A stretch of 64,000 nucleotides of DNA from Stutzerimonas stutzeri (GCF_024448895.1 NZ_JAMOIC010000004.1:248001-312000); one strand, 5' to 3'. Counted from the first letter of the stretch, positions 27,950 through 39,355 are shown. Numbers and translations are program-made. Notes: generated by a model not told the origin, from the letters alone.

Positions 27950-28609
27950 TCATTCGCCGCGCGCGCCGCCGTAAAAGGCGCAGCCACGCAAGGTCTGGTC
28001 ATCGAGTCGCAGCTCGGCTGTCAAATGGCTCACAGCCCCAGTTGCGTCGTCTACGCAGCGCTGCGGCGCCACCCACAGGTCAAGACGCTGGCTGTTCGCT
28101 TCGCTACTGAAGCTGGTTTGACCGCCTGGCAACTGCTCCTCGAGATAGGGGATCGCCAGGGGACTCTGACCTTGACGCTCGAGCAGCATGCCGCTGGTGG
28201 TGATGCGCACGTTCCATCCCGGTTCGTGCCCGGCGGCGCTCAGCTTCAGTTCGTTGAATTCGTGATCATTGCACCCCTGACCTTCGTTCTGCAGACGATA
28301 GACCTGGGTCAGATGCAATTCGCTGGCGCCGTCACTCCGTGTGTCCAGCCGTCCACGTACGTCGCCGAAAAGCGGCTCGCCGTCGGCCAGCATCATGGCG
28401 TCGTCCGGCAATCCAGTGCCTGCGCCGTCGAGCAATTCCACTTGCCGTTGCCCCTGACAGGTGCGCATCACCAGCGTGCCATCGTTACGTGTGATTTCGC
28501 CCTGCAGCCGCTCGGTCGCTTGCCGGGTGGGCTCAGTGCTCCAAGGCAATGATTGGCAACCGGCGAACAGGGGCAGCAGGGCGAACAGCAAGGTGCGGGA
28601 AGAGGTCAT
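27950..28609 (-). CDS. Putative lipoprotein with COG3650-type domain
   Basis: This 219-residue protein begins MTSSRTLLFALLPLFAGCQSLPW; the lipobox FAGC predicts lipidation at Cys18. The body contains NDHEFNELKLSAAGHEPGWN, a segment seen in COG3650-type putative lipoproteins, and paired cysteines (RTCQGQ, GCND, QRCVDD, RGCAFYGG) that could form disulfides in the periplasm. The residue after Cys18 is Gln, suggesting outer-membrane sorting. Function unknown. It is 53 bases upstream of the dapC-distal end and shares strand with the DUF3108 gene. Confidence 0.83.
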   Translation of the reverse strand: MTSSRTLLFALLPLFAGCQSLPWSTEPTRQATERLQGEITRNDGTLVMRTCQGQRQVELLDGAGTGLPDDAMMLADGEPLFGDVRGRLDTRSDGASELHLTQVYRLQNEGQGCNDHEFNELKLSAAGHEPGWNVRITTSGMLLERQGQSPLAIPYLEEQLPGGQTSFSSEANSQRLDLWVAPQRCVDDATGAVSHLTAELRLDDQTLRGCAFYGGARGE

Positions 28610-28665
28610 GAGCGGGCTCGGCGTTGCGGCGGGATTACTGCGCCAGCGGGCTGGCGCAGCCGGAG

Positions 28666-29376
28666 TCAGTCACCTTTTACGTTCTTGCCGGCAACAGTGC
28701 CTTCTTGCAGCATGATCTGGTATTCCTTCCCGTCCTTCTCGATCTGGTGCAGTCGGACCAGCAGGTAATCCCAGTCGGTGGCGAACCACAGAATGGTCTG
28801 GCGCTTGCTCTGAGTCGGGTCACGCACGCGCTCGACCTTGATCGCATCTACCTGTCCGGCCTTGGTATTGACCTTTTCTTCGCCGAGCACGCGGAAGTCG
28901 TATGTTTCGATCTCATCGCCATCGACGACTTGATAGCTCATGCTTTTCTCGCCAGTGGCCACGGCATGCTGTAGCGCGATCTGGTAAGTGGATTTGTCGA
29001 GAAGGCCTCGATTGAGCGGCAGTTTGACAGGGTCGCCACGGTCCTCGCCGACGACCTGTTTGGCCGACCAGTCGAAGTCATGCTTTATAGCCTTGCCCTT
29101 GCCGAGTCCGCTGCGCTTGAGGCGGTACTTCTGCGGGACGAGCGTTTCGCCCTCCACCTTGAAAGTGCTGCGTTCGTTCAGGCTGGCCACCAACATGGAG
29201 GCTTCGAAGTCCAGCTCCCAGGTATCGCCTTCAAGGTTCACCAGGCTCCGCTGGGCAGTGCCACTAACGGGCACCTGCTTCCAGTCTGCGGTATAGCTGG
29301 CGGAGAAGGGCTTGAGCTCAAGTGCCTGAACCGGCAGGGCCAGTACGGCAAGAGCGAGCAGCAAGGCGCAACGCAT
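28666..29376 (-). CDS. DUF3108 periplasmic protein
   Basis: This 236-residue protein has a Sec signal peptide (MRCALLLALAVLALPVQALE, cleavage after VQA or so). The mature part, ELKPFSASYTADWKQVPVSG with TYQIALQHAVA and WDYLLVRLHQIEKDGKEYQI, matches DUF3108, a beta-rich envelope family of unknown role. AGGAG eight bases before the ATG at 29376 fixes the start; the frame is open for 83 codons upstream into purN. It directly follows purN, as in P. aeruginosa from memory. Confidence 0.9.
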   Translation of the reverse strand: MRCALLLALAVLALPVQALELKPFSASYTADWKQVPVSGTAQRSLVNLEGDTWELDFEASMLVASLNERSTFKVEGETLVPQKYRLKRSGLGKGKAIKHDFDWSAKQVVGEDRGDPVKLPLNRGLLDKSTYQIALQHAVATGEKSMSYQVVDGDEIETYDFRVLGEEKVNTKAGQVDAIKVERVRDPTQSKRQTILWFATDWDYLLVRLHQIEKDGKEYQIMLQEGTVAGKNVKGD

Positions 29377-29384
29377 AAAATCTC

Positions 29385-30032
29385 CTAGAGTCTTAACAGG
29401 TGGCCGGTAGCCGGCAAGGGAGCGCCATCCAGCATCGCGCCTTGCTCGGCAAGGCGCAAGCGGCCATCGGCGAACCAGCGAACGGCCAGTGGGTAAATGA
29501 TGTGCTCGGCTGCATGCACCCGATCGGTGAGCGCGCCGATGCTTTGGTCGGCTTCGATCGTCAGCACTGCCTGGACCGCTACAGGGCCGCCATCGAGTTC
29601 CTCTGTGACGAAATGCACGCTGCAACCGTGCTCCCGGTCACCGGCTTCAAGCGCACGGCGATGAGTATCCAGGCCTTTGTACTTGGGCAGCAGAGAGGGG
29701 TGAATGTTGAGCAGGCGGCCTTGGTAGTGGCGCACGAAACCGGGGGTCAGGATGCGCATGAAACCGGCCAGCACGACGAGTTGCGGCTGATGCGCGTCGA
29801 TGGTCTCCATCAGGGCCGCATCGAAGCTTTCCCGATCAGCGAAGTCCCGGTGCTGCACCACGTGAGTGGCGATTCCAGCAGCCTGGGCCCGTTGCAGTCC
29901 TAGCGCCTCTGCTCGGTTCGAAACAACGGCACTAATGTGCAAGGGGTTGTCTTCGCCGAGGCTATCGATCAGGGCCTGCAGGTTACTGCCAGACCCTGAT
30001 ATGAGCACCACAACGTTGCAGGCAGCACTCAT
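29385..30032 (-). CDS. purN: Phosphoribosylglycinamide formyltransferase PurN
   Basis: This 215-residue enzyme transfers a formyl group from 10-formyl-THF to GAR in purine synthesis. VVLISGSGSNLQALID at the N-terminus, the LAGFMRIL segment, the catalytic NIHPSLLPKYKGLDTHRRAL region with Asn and His, and HFVTEELDGGP with the aspartate are all present. The ATG at 30032 overlaps the purM stop as ATGA. PurM produces the later intermediate AIR; the purM-purN pair is conserved in gammaproteobacteria. Confidence 0.97.
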   Translation of the reverse strand: MSAACNVVVLISGSGSNLQALIDSLGEDNPLHISAVVSNRAEALGLQRAQAAGIATHVVQHRDFADRESFDAALMETIDAHQPQLVVLAGFMRILTPGFVRHYQGRLLNIHPSLLPKYKGLDTHRRALEAGDREHGCSVHFVTEELDGGPVAVQAVLTIEADQSIGALTDRVHAAEHIIYPLAVRWFADGRLRLAEQGAMLDGAPLPATGHLLRL

Positions 30033-31090
30033 CAGTGACTTTTCAGGTTGTTCAGTACGACACGTTCGCCAGCATCGGCGGCTGAAGCGATCTGACCGAT
30101 TAGCCACGGGCTTTCGCCGGAACTGCGCAGGTTCGCGAGTACGTTCTCTACTTCGCCCTGGGCTACACAGATGACCATGCCCACGCCACAGTTCAGCACG
30201 CGGTGCATTTCATGTTCGTCGACATTGCCTTGCTGTTGCAGCCAGTCGAACACGGCCGGACGCTGCCAGCTGGCGACATCGATCACCGCCTGGCTGCCTT
30301 CTGGGAGTACCCGCGGGATGTTGTCCAGCAGGCCACCACCGGTGATGTGTGCCATGGCTTTCACGGCGCCTGTCTCTTTGATCAGCTTGAGTAGCGGCTT
30401 GACGTAGATACGGGTCGGCGCCATCAAGAGTTCGGTGAGCGGTTTGCCATCGATCTGAGTTGTCTCGATATCGGTGCCAGCGACTTCAATGATCTTGCGA
30501 ATCAGCGAATAGCCATTGGAGTGCGGACCGGACGAGGGGAGGGCGATCAGTGCGTCGCCGGCCGAGACCTTCGATCCGTCGATGATTTCGCTTTTCTCCA
30601 CTACACCCACGCAGAAGCCGGCGAGGTCGTAGTCCTCGCCTTCATACATGCCAGGCATTTCCGCGGTTTCACCGCCTACCAGCGAGCAGCCAGCCAGCTC
30701 GCAGCCGGCGCCGATACCGGTGACTACGGTGGCGGCGATATCGACGTTGAGCTTGCCGGTCGCGTAGTAGTCGAGGAAAAACAGCGGCTCTGCGCCGCAG
30801 ACCACCAGGTCGTTGACGCACATCGCGACCAGGTCTTGCCCGATGCTGTCGTGCTTGTTCAGGTTCAACGCCAGGCGCAGCTTGGTGCCCACGCCGTCGG
30901 TGCCAGAGACCAGTACCGGTTGCTTGTAGCCTGCAGGAATTTCGCAGAGCGCGCCGAAGCCGCCCAGCCCGCCCATGACTTCAGGACGCGCAGTGCGCTT
31001 GGCCACGCCCTTAATGCGTTCGACCAGCGCTTCGCCTGCGTCGATGTCGACGCCGGCGTCCTTGTAGCTGATGGAGGGTTGCTTGCTCAT
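30032..31090 (-). CDS. purM: Phosphoribosylformylglycinamidine cyclo-ligase PurM
   Basis: This 352-residue ATP-dependent enzyme closes the imidazole ring to give [23 protein letters not shown] at the N-terminus, [48 protein letters not shown] and [13 protein letters not shown] are the recognised motifs. It starts 323 bases from the divergent DUF2066 gene; a -10-like TAAAAT on the minus strand (complement of 31187-31192) lies upstream in that gap. Confidence 0.97.
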   Translation of the reverse strand: MSKQPSISYKDAGVDIDAGEALVERIKGVAKRTARPEVMGGLGGFGALCEIPAGYKQPVLVSGTDGVGTKLRLALNLNKHDSIGQDLVAMCVNDLVVCGAEPLFFLDYYATGKLNVDIAATVVTGIGAGCELAGCSLVGGETAEMPGMYEGEDYDLAGFCVGVVEKSEIIDGSKVSAGDALIALPSSGPHSNGYSLIRKIIEVAGTDIETTQIDGKPLTELLMAPTRIYVKPLLKLIKETGAVKAMAHITGGGLLDNIPRVLPEGSQAVIDVASWQRPAVFDWLQQQGNVDEHEMHRVLNCGVGMVICVAQGEVENVLANLRSSGESPWLIGQIASAADAGERVVLNNLKSH

Positions 31091-31413
31091 AATCCGGACC
31101 TGTGAGGAGAGTGCGGGGCGACCGGTGGGACAAGATTGTTGTCTCGATGCGGAGAGGGCGTCGGACCGGTCTGCGGAAAGCGCGCGATTTTATCAGGCTT
31201 GCCGCATAGCGACCATCCCGCGCACCTGGCCGTCGTATAAGGAGCACCGAAACCCTTTCAGCTTTTGCTGCGGCGCCCGCAAGGCGCCCGTACGGTGGTT
31301 GCCCCGCTTCAGACGCCTGTTTAAGGTATAACGCTTCACCCACCGTAGCCGTACTCGGTTGTCGCCACACGACCGACAGGCTCCCGATGACCGGCCAGCC
31401 AGCGAGTATCCGC
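31091..31413. other. Divergent intergenic region, purM / DUF2066
   Basis: This 323-base region must promote both genes. On the minus strand TAAAAT (complement of 31187-31192) followed by CGCGCGC looks like a -10 box for purM, but its -35 partner is weak. On the plus strand TATAAC at 31327-31332 could be the -10 for the other gene, also without a good -35. A PurR operator is not evident by eye. No RNA gene is seen. Confidence 0.45.
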
Positions 31414-32547
31414 ATGCGCTTTATTCCCCGTCTTCTAGCCCTGTGTTGCGCGGTCGTTTCCGCTCACGGCATGGCGGCGCCTCTCAGCGATCTATATAAG
31501 GTGCGCGAACCTGTGGCCAGCCAGCAGCCCGAAGAGCGGGAAGAGGCGCTGCGCAAGGCGCTCGATACCCTCGTGCTGCGTCTTACCGGGGAAGCCCAAG
31601 CGGACCAGGACGCTGTAGTACAACTGCGTAAGGACCCGCAACAGCTGGTCAGCCGTTATTCCTACGAAGACAATGCTGTAGTCGTAAGCTTCGACCCGAC
31701 AACTACCGAGCGCGCCCTTCGCTTAGCCGGCCTGTCATTGTGGGGCGCCGACCGGCCCAGCATTCTGACGTGGTGGCTGACGGAGTCGGCGGATGGCTCG
31801 CAGCTTGTCGGTGATGCCCAGGAGGGCGCCGCCACATTGCAAGCGGCTGCCCAACATCGCGGCTTGCCGTTGCGGCTTCCCCTGGCCGATCTCAGCGAGC
31901 AGCTCGCAGCCACCGCCGACACCGTCAGCGCCAAAGAACCGCAAGGGCTTCGCGAAATTTCCGACCGCTATGATGCGGATGGACTGCTCGCTGTGGTTGC
32001 CCAAAAGTCTGACGAAAACTGGGGAGCTAACTGGCGCCTTTGGGTGGGTGACAAGCAATCGCAAGGCAAAGTGAGCGGAGAAAGCCGGGCTGCCGTCGCC
32101 GACCAGGTGATGTTGGCCGTTAGTAGCTTTCTGGCTCCACAGTATCGGGTGGCGCCAGGCGCGACGTCGGAAATCACACTCGAAGTCCTCGGTGCCGATG
32201 TGTCGCGTTTTGCCGAGCTGGACCGTTTGCTGGAGCCATTCGGGGCGCAGTTGCAGCGTGTCGAAAGTGACCGGCTGGTGTATCGCCTGCGTGCAAGTCA
32301 GGATCAGCTCAAGGCACAACTCTCATTGGCGCGCTTGCAGGAAGTGCCCGCCGATGAGGTTGATGCCCAGACCAACAGCGGCGACGAGCCTGAAGTCGTG
32401 ACCGAGGCCGGTAGCGAAGATACGTCGGCCGGTAATGCCGCCTCTCAACCGGCTGACGATCAAGCTGCTGCAGATGCCCGGGTCGAGGCTGAGTCGCGGC
32501 AATCTCAGCCGGAGGATAGGGGTGAGGTGCTGCGCTACCGTTGGTAA
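31414..32547 (+). CDS. DUF2066 domain periplasmic protein
   Basis: From the ATG at 31414 the protein is 377 residues and begins MRFIPRLLALCCAVVSAHGM, a Sec signal peptide; an ATG nine codons upstream would place extra polar residues before it. LYKVREPVASQQPEEREEAL and the LVLRLTGE segment are typical of DUF2066. The last 70 residues are rich in Glu, Asp, Ala and Gln and probably disordered. The position upstream of a PerM-family protein and hda is conserved. Function unknown. Confidence 0.88.
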   Translation: MRFIPRLLALCCAVVSAHGMAAPLSDLYKVREPVASQQPEEREEALRKALDTLVLRLTGEAQADQDAVVQLRKDPQQLVSRYSYEDNAVVVSFDPTTTERALRLAGLSLWGADRPSILTWWLTESADGSQLVGDAQEGAATLQAAAQHRGLPLRLPLADLSEQLAATADTVSAKEPQGLREISDRYDADGLLAVVAQKSDENWGANWRLWVGDKQSQGKVSGESRAAVADQVMLAVSSFLAPQYRVAPGATSEITLEVLGADVSRFAELDRLLEPFGAQLQRVESDRLVYRLRASQDQLKAQLSLARLQEVPADEVDAQTNSGDEPEVVTEAGSEDTSAGNAASQPADDQAAADARVEAESRQSQPEDRGEVLRYRW

Positions 32548-32689
32548 GGTTGCGTATCAGCATGCCACCCTATCTGTGCCGCCGAAAATCCCACAAAACG
32601 GAGCGAGCGCCTGCATCTCGGGCGCTCGCGGCCGCTGATCTTCTTATCTGCAGTGGCCCTATGGATCGTACCAACCGGAGCACGGCGTC

Positions 32690-33784
32690 TTGAACATGAC
32701 CATCTCTCATACCAACCGCTGGCTCTGGCTGGCGGCGCTGTTGCTGCTTGGCTGGCTGATTTATCAGCTTTCTCCAATCCTTGCGCCGTTCCTTGTCGGG
32801 ATTCTGCTGGCCTATCTGGGGGACCCCTTGGTCGACCGGCTGGAGCGCTGCCGTATGTCCCGAACCTGGGGCGTGGTAGTGGTTTTTACGTTGTTCAGTC
32901 TGGTGTGTCTGGTGCTGCTTTTGGTGCTCGTGCCAATGCTGGGCAAGCAGCTCATGCATCTGTATCAGCTGGCGCCTCTGGGGCTCGACTGGCTCCAGCT
33001 GACGGCGCTGCCCTGGGTGCAGGTGCGCTTCGGTCTGGAGGATGAGTTCTGGCGTTTCGATCAGATCAAGAGTGCCTTTTCGTCGAATCTCGGCAGCACC
33101 AAGGATGTCGTGGCTGTGATTCTGAGCCAGGCGACCGCTTCGAGCATTGCGCTGCTGGCGTGGCTTGCCAATCTATTGCTCGTGCCGGTGGTCTGCTTTT
33201 ACCTGTTGCGCGACTGGGATCTGATCATGGCGAAGTTGCGGACACTGTTGCCGCGGCGTCGCGAGGAAACGGTCATGGCGCTGATGCGAGAATGTCATGA
33301 GGTGATCGGCGCCTTTCTCAGGGGCCAGCTGTTGGTAATGCTGGCGCTGGCCATCGTGTATTCGGCTGGACTGATGCTGGTCGGGGTCGAGTTGGGGCTA
33401 TTGATCGGTGTTCTCGCCGGCCTCGCGAGTATCGTGCCGTACATGGGGTTCGTGGTGGGCATAGGCGCTGCTGTGATCGCTGTGTTGTTCCAGTTTGGCC
33501 TGGAGCCCTACCCACTGCTGGGTGTCGCCGCGGTGTTTACCGTGGGTCAGATGCTCGAAGGCATGCTGCTGACGCCGCTGTTGGTCGGTGACCGGATCGG
33601 TCTGCACCCGGTAGCAGTCATATTTGCGGTGCTGGCGGGTGGGCAGCTGTTCGGGTTTACCGGCGTGCTGCTGGCGCTGCCAGTAGCGGCCGTGATCATG
33701 GTTCTACTGCGCCATGTTCATGATCTCTATAAACTCTCCGACCTTTACGCTGAGCCGCCGGTAGATCCCACTCGCCAACCATGA
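32690..33784 (+). CDS. AI-2E/PerM family membrane protein
   Basis: This 364-residue inner-membrane protein has about eight hydrophobic segments and a soluble loop between segments three and four, the PerM/YhhT (AI-2E transporter) layout. Motifs include LAPFLVGILLAYLGDPLVDRL, VPVVCFYLLRDWD, LRGQLLVMLALAIVYS and GDRIGLHPVAVIFAVLAGGQLFGF. Family members have been proposed as autoinducer or ion exporters, so substrate is open. The start is taken as the TTG at 32690 with GGAG nine bases before; an ATG at 32696 is the alternative. It overlaps hda by four bases. Confidence 0.9.
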   Translation: MNMTISHTNRWLWLAALLLLGWLIYQLSPILAPFLVGILLAYLGDPLVDRLERCRMSRTWGVVVVFTLFSLVCLVLLLVLVPMLGKQLMHLYQLAPLGLDWLQLTALPWVQVRFGLEDEFWRFDQIKSAFSSNLGSTKDVVAVILSQATASSIALLAWLANLLLVPVVCFYLLRDWDLIMAKLRTLLPRRREETVMALMRECHEVIGAFLRGQLLVMLALAIVYSAGLMLVGVELGLLIGVLAGLASIVPYMGFVVGIGAAVIAVLFQFGLEPYPLLGVAAVFTVGQMLEGMLLTPLLVGDRIGLHPVAVIFAVLAGGQLFGFTGVLLALPVAAVIMVLLRHVHDLYKLSDLYAEPPVDPTRQP

Positions 33785-34485
33785 AACCCATTCAGCTTCC
33801 CCTCGGTATCCGCCTTCGCGACGATGCCACATTCGCCAACTTCTACCCGGGCGCCAACGCTGCGGCGCTGGGTTATGTCGAGCGAGTCTGCTCGCCAGAG
33901 GCGGGCTGGTCCGACGAGTTGATCTATCTGTGGGGCAACACCGGTGTCGGGCGCAGTCACCTGCTGCAGGCCGCTTGCCTGCGCGTCGAGCAGCGCGGTG
34001 AGCGGGCGGTCTATCTGCCACTGGCCGAGGTGGCCGTATATGGTCCGGCGCTGTTGGACAATCTGGAGCAGAGCGAGCTGGTCTGTCTGGATGATTTGGA
34101 CGCAATTGCAGGCGATCCGATCTGGGAAGAAGCGTTGTTTCATCTTTTCAACCGCCTGCGCGACAGTGGCAGGCGTCTGCTGCTTGCTGCCGACGCTTCG
34201 CCACGCGAAATCGCCGTGCAACTACCGGATCTCAAGTCTCGCCTGAGTCTTGCGCTGGTGTTTCAACTGCAGGAGCTTTCCGACGAAGACAAGCTGCGGG
34301 CGCTGCAGCTTCGAGCTTCACGCCGTGGTCTGAACCTGCCGGATGATGTCGGGCGTTTCATCCTCACCCGCGGCGCCCGTAGCATGAGTGCGTTGTTCGA
34401 GCTTCTCGATCGGTTGGACCAGGCGTCGCTACAGGCTCAGCGCAAGCTGACCATCCCTTTTCTCAAAGAGACGCTCGGCTGGTAG
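33781..34485 (+). CDS. hda: DnaA regulatory inactivator Hda
   Basis: This 234-residue AAA+ protein resembles the ATPase domain of DnaA without its DNA-binding domain. Hda acts with the sliding clamp to stimulate ATP hydrolysis by DnaA after initiation. The N-terminal QLPLGIRLRDDATFANF contains a QLxL(P/G)-type clamp-binding motif, followed by WGNTGVGRSHLLQA (Walker A), LVCLDDLDAIAG (Walker B) and DLKSRLSLALVFQL (sensor region). Its ATG overlaps the PerM-family gene stop. Length is normal. Confidence 0.95.
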   Translation: MKPIQLPLGIRLRDDATFANFYPGANAAALGYVERVCSPEAGWSDELIYLWGNTGVGRSHLLQAACLRVEQRGERAVYLPLAEVAVYGPALLDNLEQSELVCLDDLDAIAGDPIWEEALFHLFNRLRDSGRRLLLAADASPREIAVQLPDLKSRLSLALVFQLQELSDEDKLRALQLRASRRGLNLPDDVGRFILTRGARSMSALFELLDRLDQASLQAQRKLTIPFLKETLGW

Positions 34486-34580
34486 TTCGTCTGGCATTGA
34501 GGGTGGACGTTCCACCTGTAATCTCTGAATCTAAAGCCCAGCCCAGCGCAAGCCGAATGAGTCACGTGCGTGCGACTTTC

Positions 34581-35939
<1,359 letters not shown>

Positions 35940-36097
35940 CAGGGGTTACTTCGCGCCAGTATTGGCGGCCATTCTACCCTTCAATCCGGCAAGGCCTGAA
36001 ACGCTGCTCGCAGACGACTGTCTGCCAAGGTAGGCTTTCGCTTGTCATAAGCCTGCGACGTAGGTCTCGACAATCGCAATGCCACCGAGGGGATGGA

Positions 36098-37318
36098 ATG
36101 CAGCAGCGGATCAAGGATTTTGTAGAGTTTGGCCGTTTTCTGGTGCAGCGCTTTCTGGCGGACCGCGGCCCACACAGCGCCGCCGCCTTGACCTATACCA
36201 CGCTGTTCGCGGTGGTCCCGATGATGACCGTCACCTTCGCCATGCTCTCGGCGATCCCCGCATTTCAAGGGGTGGGTGAGCAGATCCAGATGTACATCTT
36301 CAGCAACTTCATCCCTTCCACTGGCGCAACGATTCAGGAATATCTCGTCGCGTTCACCGATCAGGCGCGGCAACTGACTTGGTTCGGCGTGGGGTTTCTC
36401 ATGGCGACAGCACTGATGATGCTGCTCACCATCGAGAAAGCGTTCAATGTCATCTGGCGAGTGCGCCAGCCGCGACGTGGCATCTCGAGCTTTTTGCTGT
36501 ACTGGGCCATTCTCAGCCTTGGGCCTCTGCTGCTTGGTGCTGGCTTCGCCATGAGCACCTACATCACCTCGCTGTCGATGATTTCCGGCCCGCACGCGCT
36601 GATTGGCGCGCGTACTGTTCTGAAGGGGATGCCGCTGGTGCTCAGCGTCGCTGCGTTCACGCTTATCTATGCAGCAGTCCCGAACACCCGTGTGCCCTTG
36701 AGGCATGCTTTGGTTGGCGGCGTTTTCACTGCCGTGCTATTCGAGGCCGCCAAGCAGTTGTTCGGTCTATATGTCAGCTATTTCCCCAGCTATCAGCTGA
36801 TCTATGGTGCCTTCGCGGCGGTTCCGCTGTTCCTGCTCTGGGTCTATCTGTCCTGGATGATCGTGCTCTTTGGCGCGGAGTTGGTGTGTGGCATGTCTTC
36901 GTCACAGCAGTGGCGGCGGCGCTCGGTGCCGCGCCTGCTGGTCATGCTTGGTTTGTTGAGGGTGCTGTTCGAGAGCCAGCAGGCCGGGCGCGAAGTGCGC
37001 TTGCGTGATGCACATCGAAGCGGTTGGCAGCTACCGGAAGACGAGTGGGACGAAATCCTTGAGTTTTTCGAGCGCGAACAGCTCGTCTGCAGGACAGGCT
37101 CTTCGGGGTGGGTGTTATGCCGCGACCTGAATCACTACAGCTTCGATCAACTTATGCGCTGCAATCCCTGGCCTCTCTCGGGCAGGCAGGGTTTGCCCGA
37201 GCACTTGGACGAGCCCTGGTATCCCACGTTGCGGCAATCCCTTGAGCTGTTGCGCAAGGAACAGTCCAGTCTGTTTGGTGGCAGCGTGGCGGATTGGCTG
37301 CAGGCGCGGCGGGACTGA
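36098..37318 (+). CDS. YihY/BrkB family inner-membrane protein
   Basis: This 406-residue protein was once called ribonuclease BN by analogy, a function now assigned elsewhere. It has six predicted membrane segments in residues 30-275, with [25 protein letters not shown] at the start and [26 protein letters not shown] near the end of the membrane part, followed by a cytoplasmic winged-helix-like tail. The ATG at 36098 has GAGGGG upstream; the frame is open much further upstream. A transport or envelope role is proposed for the family but not proven. Confidence 0.92.
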   Translation: MQQRIKDFVEFGRFLVQRFLADRGPHSAAALTYTTLFAVVPMMTVTFAMLSAIPAFQGVGEQIQMYIFSNFIPSTGATIQEYLVAFTDQARQLTWFGVGFLMATALMMLLTIEKAFNVIWRVRQPRRGISSFLLYWAILSLGPLLLGAGFAMSTYITSLSMISGPHALIGARTVLKGMPLVLSVAAFTLIYAAVPNTRVPLRHALVGGVFTAVLFEAAKQLFGLYVSYFPSYQLIYGAFAAVPLFLLWVYLSWMIVLFGAELVCGMSSSQQWRRRSVPRLLVMLGLLRVLFESQQAGREVRLRDAHRSGWQLPEDEWDEILEFFEREQLVCRTGSSGWVLCRDLNHYSFDQLMRCNPWPLSGRQGLPEHLDEPWYPTLRQSLELLRKEQSSLFGGSVADWLQARRD

Positions 37319-37345
37319 ATCAGCCTAGTACAAGGAAAAGAGACG

Positions 37346-37801
37346 ATGAATCGACCATTAGGATTGCTCGGTCTGCTTGCCGGCCTGATATTGACCGGCT
37401 GCTCAGAGGATTGGGGCCCTGACCAGCACGGAGCTGCAGTCACCACTCAGCAATTGAATGATCAATGGTTGCTTATCAATTACTGGGCCGAATGGTGCGG
37501 CCCCTGTCGGACCGAGATACCTGAACTGAATGCACTGGATGAATCCAGGGATGACATTACGGTTCTTGGGGTGAATTTCGATGGGCTGCAGGGAGATGAG
37601 CTGTCTGAGGCGGCGAAAGCGCTGAGCATCGAGTTCAGGGTGTTGAGCGTCGACCCCGCCGAGCGGCTTGACCTGCCGCGCAGTGCGGTACTGCCGGTCA
37701 CCTACATCGTTGACGCTGATGGCAAGGTGCGGGATAGCCTGGTCGGCGAGCAAACGGCAGAAGGGCTGCTGGCTCGCCTGGAAAAGCTGCAGCAGAAGTA
37801 A
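37346..37801 (+). CDS. TlpA/DsbE-like thioredoxin-fold lipoprotein
   Basis: This 151-residue protein begins MNRPLGLLGLLAGLILTGCS with lipobox LTGC, so it is anchored in the envelope by a lipidated cysteine near residue 19. NYWAEWCGPCRTEIPELNAL holds the WCGPC redox motif and AVLPVTYIVD the cis-proline, as in TlpA-type thiol-disulfide proteins. It follows the YihY gene after 27 bases with AAGG before the ATG. Its partner is unknown; it converges with the lytic transglycosylase gene. Confidence 0.92.
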   Translation: MNRPLGLLGLLAGLILTGCSEDWGPDQHGAAVTTQQLNDQWLLINYWAEWCGPCRTEIPELNALDESRDDITVLGVNFDGLQGDELSEAAKALSIEFRVLSVDPAERLDLPRSAVLPVTYIVDADGKVRDSLVGEQTAEGLLARLEKLQQK

Positions 37802-37819
37802 TTGACCCGCGCTGGTGCG

Positions 37820-38392
37820 CTAGGGCCTCACGTACCAGAAGTCCTGCCAGAAGCCGATCACCTTCGCCGGGTAGTGATGCTTGCCGAGGCTCCCGTTGTA
37901 GCGTGCCAGAGCCCGGTTCATATCTCCGTTTTCCTTCTTCAGGTAATAGCTGAGGATGGTGCAGCCATAGCGAAGATTCGTGGCGTTATCGGTGAGATTG
38001 TCCTGTGGGCGCCCTAGCTCGGCTTTCCAGAAAGGCATCACCTGCATCATGCCTTGTGCGCCAACGCTGGAGATGGCGAAACGGTCGAAGCGACTCTCGG
38101 CGTGAATCAGCGCCAGCACAATGTCCGGTTTCAGCCCCGCCTTACTCGCTTCCTGATGGACCAGGCGTAACAGCGTCAAACGCTCCTGTGGATCTGAGAC
38201 ATATCGCTTCAGACGGGTCGACATGTCCAGCAGCCAGACTTCTGCGTCGAAGCGATCCTGAAAGCTTTCGGCTTCGGCTACGGTGCGCTGCATCAATGCA
38301 CGCAACTCCGGCTCTGGTGCCTGGCGAACGGCTGCGTACGCCGGCCAGGCGGCAATCAAAGCCAACAGCCCGAGGCAGAAAAGCACTTTCAT
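37820..38392 (-). CDS. Lytic transglycosylase, SLT domain
   Basis: This 190-residue periplasmic enzyme has a Sec signal (MKVLFCLGLLALIAAWPAYA) and a compact Slt-type domain: DIVLALIHAESRFDRFAISSVGAQGMMQVMP includes the catalytic glutamate in HAESRFD and the SxGAxGMMQ motif, with NLRYGCTILSYYL and ALARYNGS downstream. It cleaves the glycan strand of peptidoglycan with formation of 1,6-anhydromuramic acid. It lies 8 bases after a large lipoprotein gene, with which it probably forms an operon downstream of proS. Confidence 0.93.
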   Translation of the reverse strand: MKVLFCLGLLALIAAWPAYAAVRQAPEPELRALMQRTVAEAESFQDRFDAEVWLLDMSTRLKRYVSDPQERLTLLRLVHQEASKAGLKPDIVLALIHAESRFDRFAISSVGAQGMMQVMPFWKAELGRPQDNLTDNATNLRYGCTILSYYLKKENGDMNRALARYNGSLGKHHYPAKVIGFWQDFWYVRP

Positions 38393-38399
38393 GGTGCGT

Positions 38400-39347
38400 C
38401 TAGTCGTCTTCGCCCGGATCGCGAGCTTGGCGCCCAGCGTCCTGCATGAGGCTGTGAAGGAATTCCTGCTGCAGATCGGGATCGTTGCGGGTCAACTCGA
38501 TCAGGCTTAGCTCGAGCTCGCTGGCCTCTTCTTCGAGACCGAGCTCCGATAGGCGTTTGACACGATGCACCCACTCACTGACGTCATCGCCTTCCAGGTC
38601 ATTGAAGATTAGGTCGTGAGCTTCGAGAAGCTTGCCACGCAGGCTCCTGCTGACCAGCAGCATGGCGTCGGCACGAGTCGCGTCCTGCGGGTCCTCGACC
38701 TGAAGTTGAAGTTTGCCAACCTGGCTGATGTCCTGATCGGCGAAGGGTCCATCCAGCAGATTCAGGCGCAGCACACCATTACGGTCGGTGCTTAATTCAT
38801 GGGTTTGGTTGCCAGCCATTACCAGCACAGGACGGTCAGCCCAGGGCAAGCTGGAATACTCAAGCCGGGCGTCCCGACGCTGCTCGTCGATACTGGCCAA
38901 ATTCTGCTGCGAGCGACCGTTGGATTCCACGTTGACGAAGGGATTGAGGCCGGCGAAACCATAGCTGATCCAGTCGCGGGTGGCGCTTTCAGGCAGGTTG
39001 CCGAGCAATACGACATTCAGCACATTGGCGCCGACGCCCGCGACGACGGCGACAGCACCCATCGGGATCTCGTACAGCTCTCGCCATGGCTGGTACGGCG
39101 TATAGCGGTCATAGCGACGGGTTACCTCGAAGTCAGTGACTTCGAAAGTCTTCTGGTCGAGCACGCGAATACGGCGCTGTGGCAGCTCCAGCAGGGGAGC
39201 TCCCACTTCTATGCGCAGGCTGTGGTCTAGCAACTTGCGCTCGGTACGGGCTTCGTGTTCGCTGCGCTGAGGCAGCTGATTGGCGCAGCCACTCATGAAA
39301 AGCGCCACGCTAAGCGTGGCGCAGATTGAAACACTTCGGTTGAGCAT
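38400..39347 (-). CDS. Conserved lipoprotein of unknown function, 315 residues
   Basis: The N-terminus MLNRSVSICATLSVALFMSGC is a lipoprotein signal with lipobox MSGC. The mature part has a Tyr-rich segment RRYDRYTPYQPWRELYE, a Gly/Ala/Val-rich hydrophobic stretch (MGAVAVVAGVGANVLNVVLLG) that might touch the membrane, and a long acidic helical C-terminus. I do not recognise a named domain. The gene lies between proS and the lytic transglycosylase gene with 8-base gaps on both sides, so it is probably co-transcribed with them. Confidence 0.82.
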   Translation of the reverse strand: MLNRSVSICATLSVALFMSGCANQLPQRSEHEARTERKLLDHSLRIEVGAPLLELPQRRIRVLDQKTFEVTDFEVTRRYDRYTPYQPWRELYEIPMGAVAVVAGVGANVLNVVLLGNLPESATRDWISYGFAGLNPFVNVESNGRSQQNLASIDEQRRDARLEYSSLPWADRPVLVMAGNQTHELSTDRNGVLRLNLLDGPFADQDISQVGKLQLQVEDPQDATRADAMLLVSRSLRGKLLEAHDLIFNDLEGDDVSEWVHRVKRLSELGLEEEASELELSLIELTRNDPDLQQEFLHSLMQDAGRQARDPGEDD

Positions 39348-39355
39348 GATGTCCG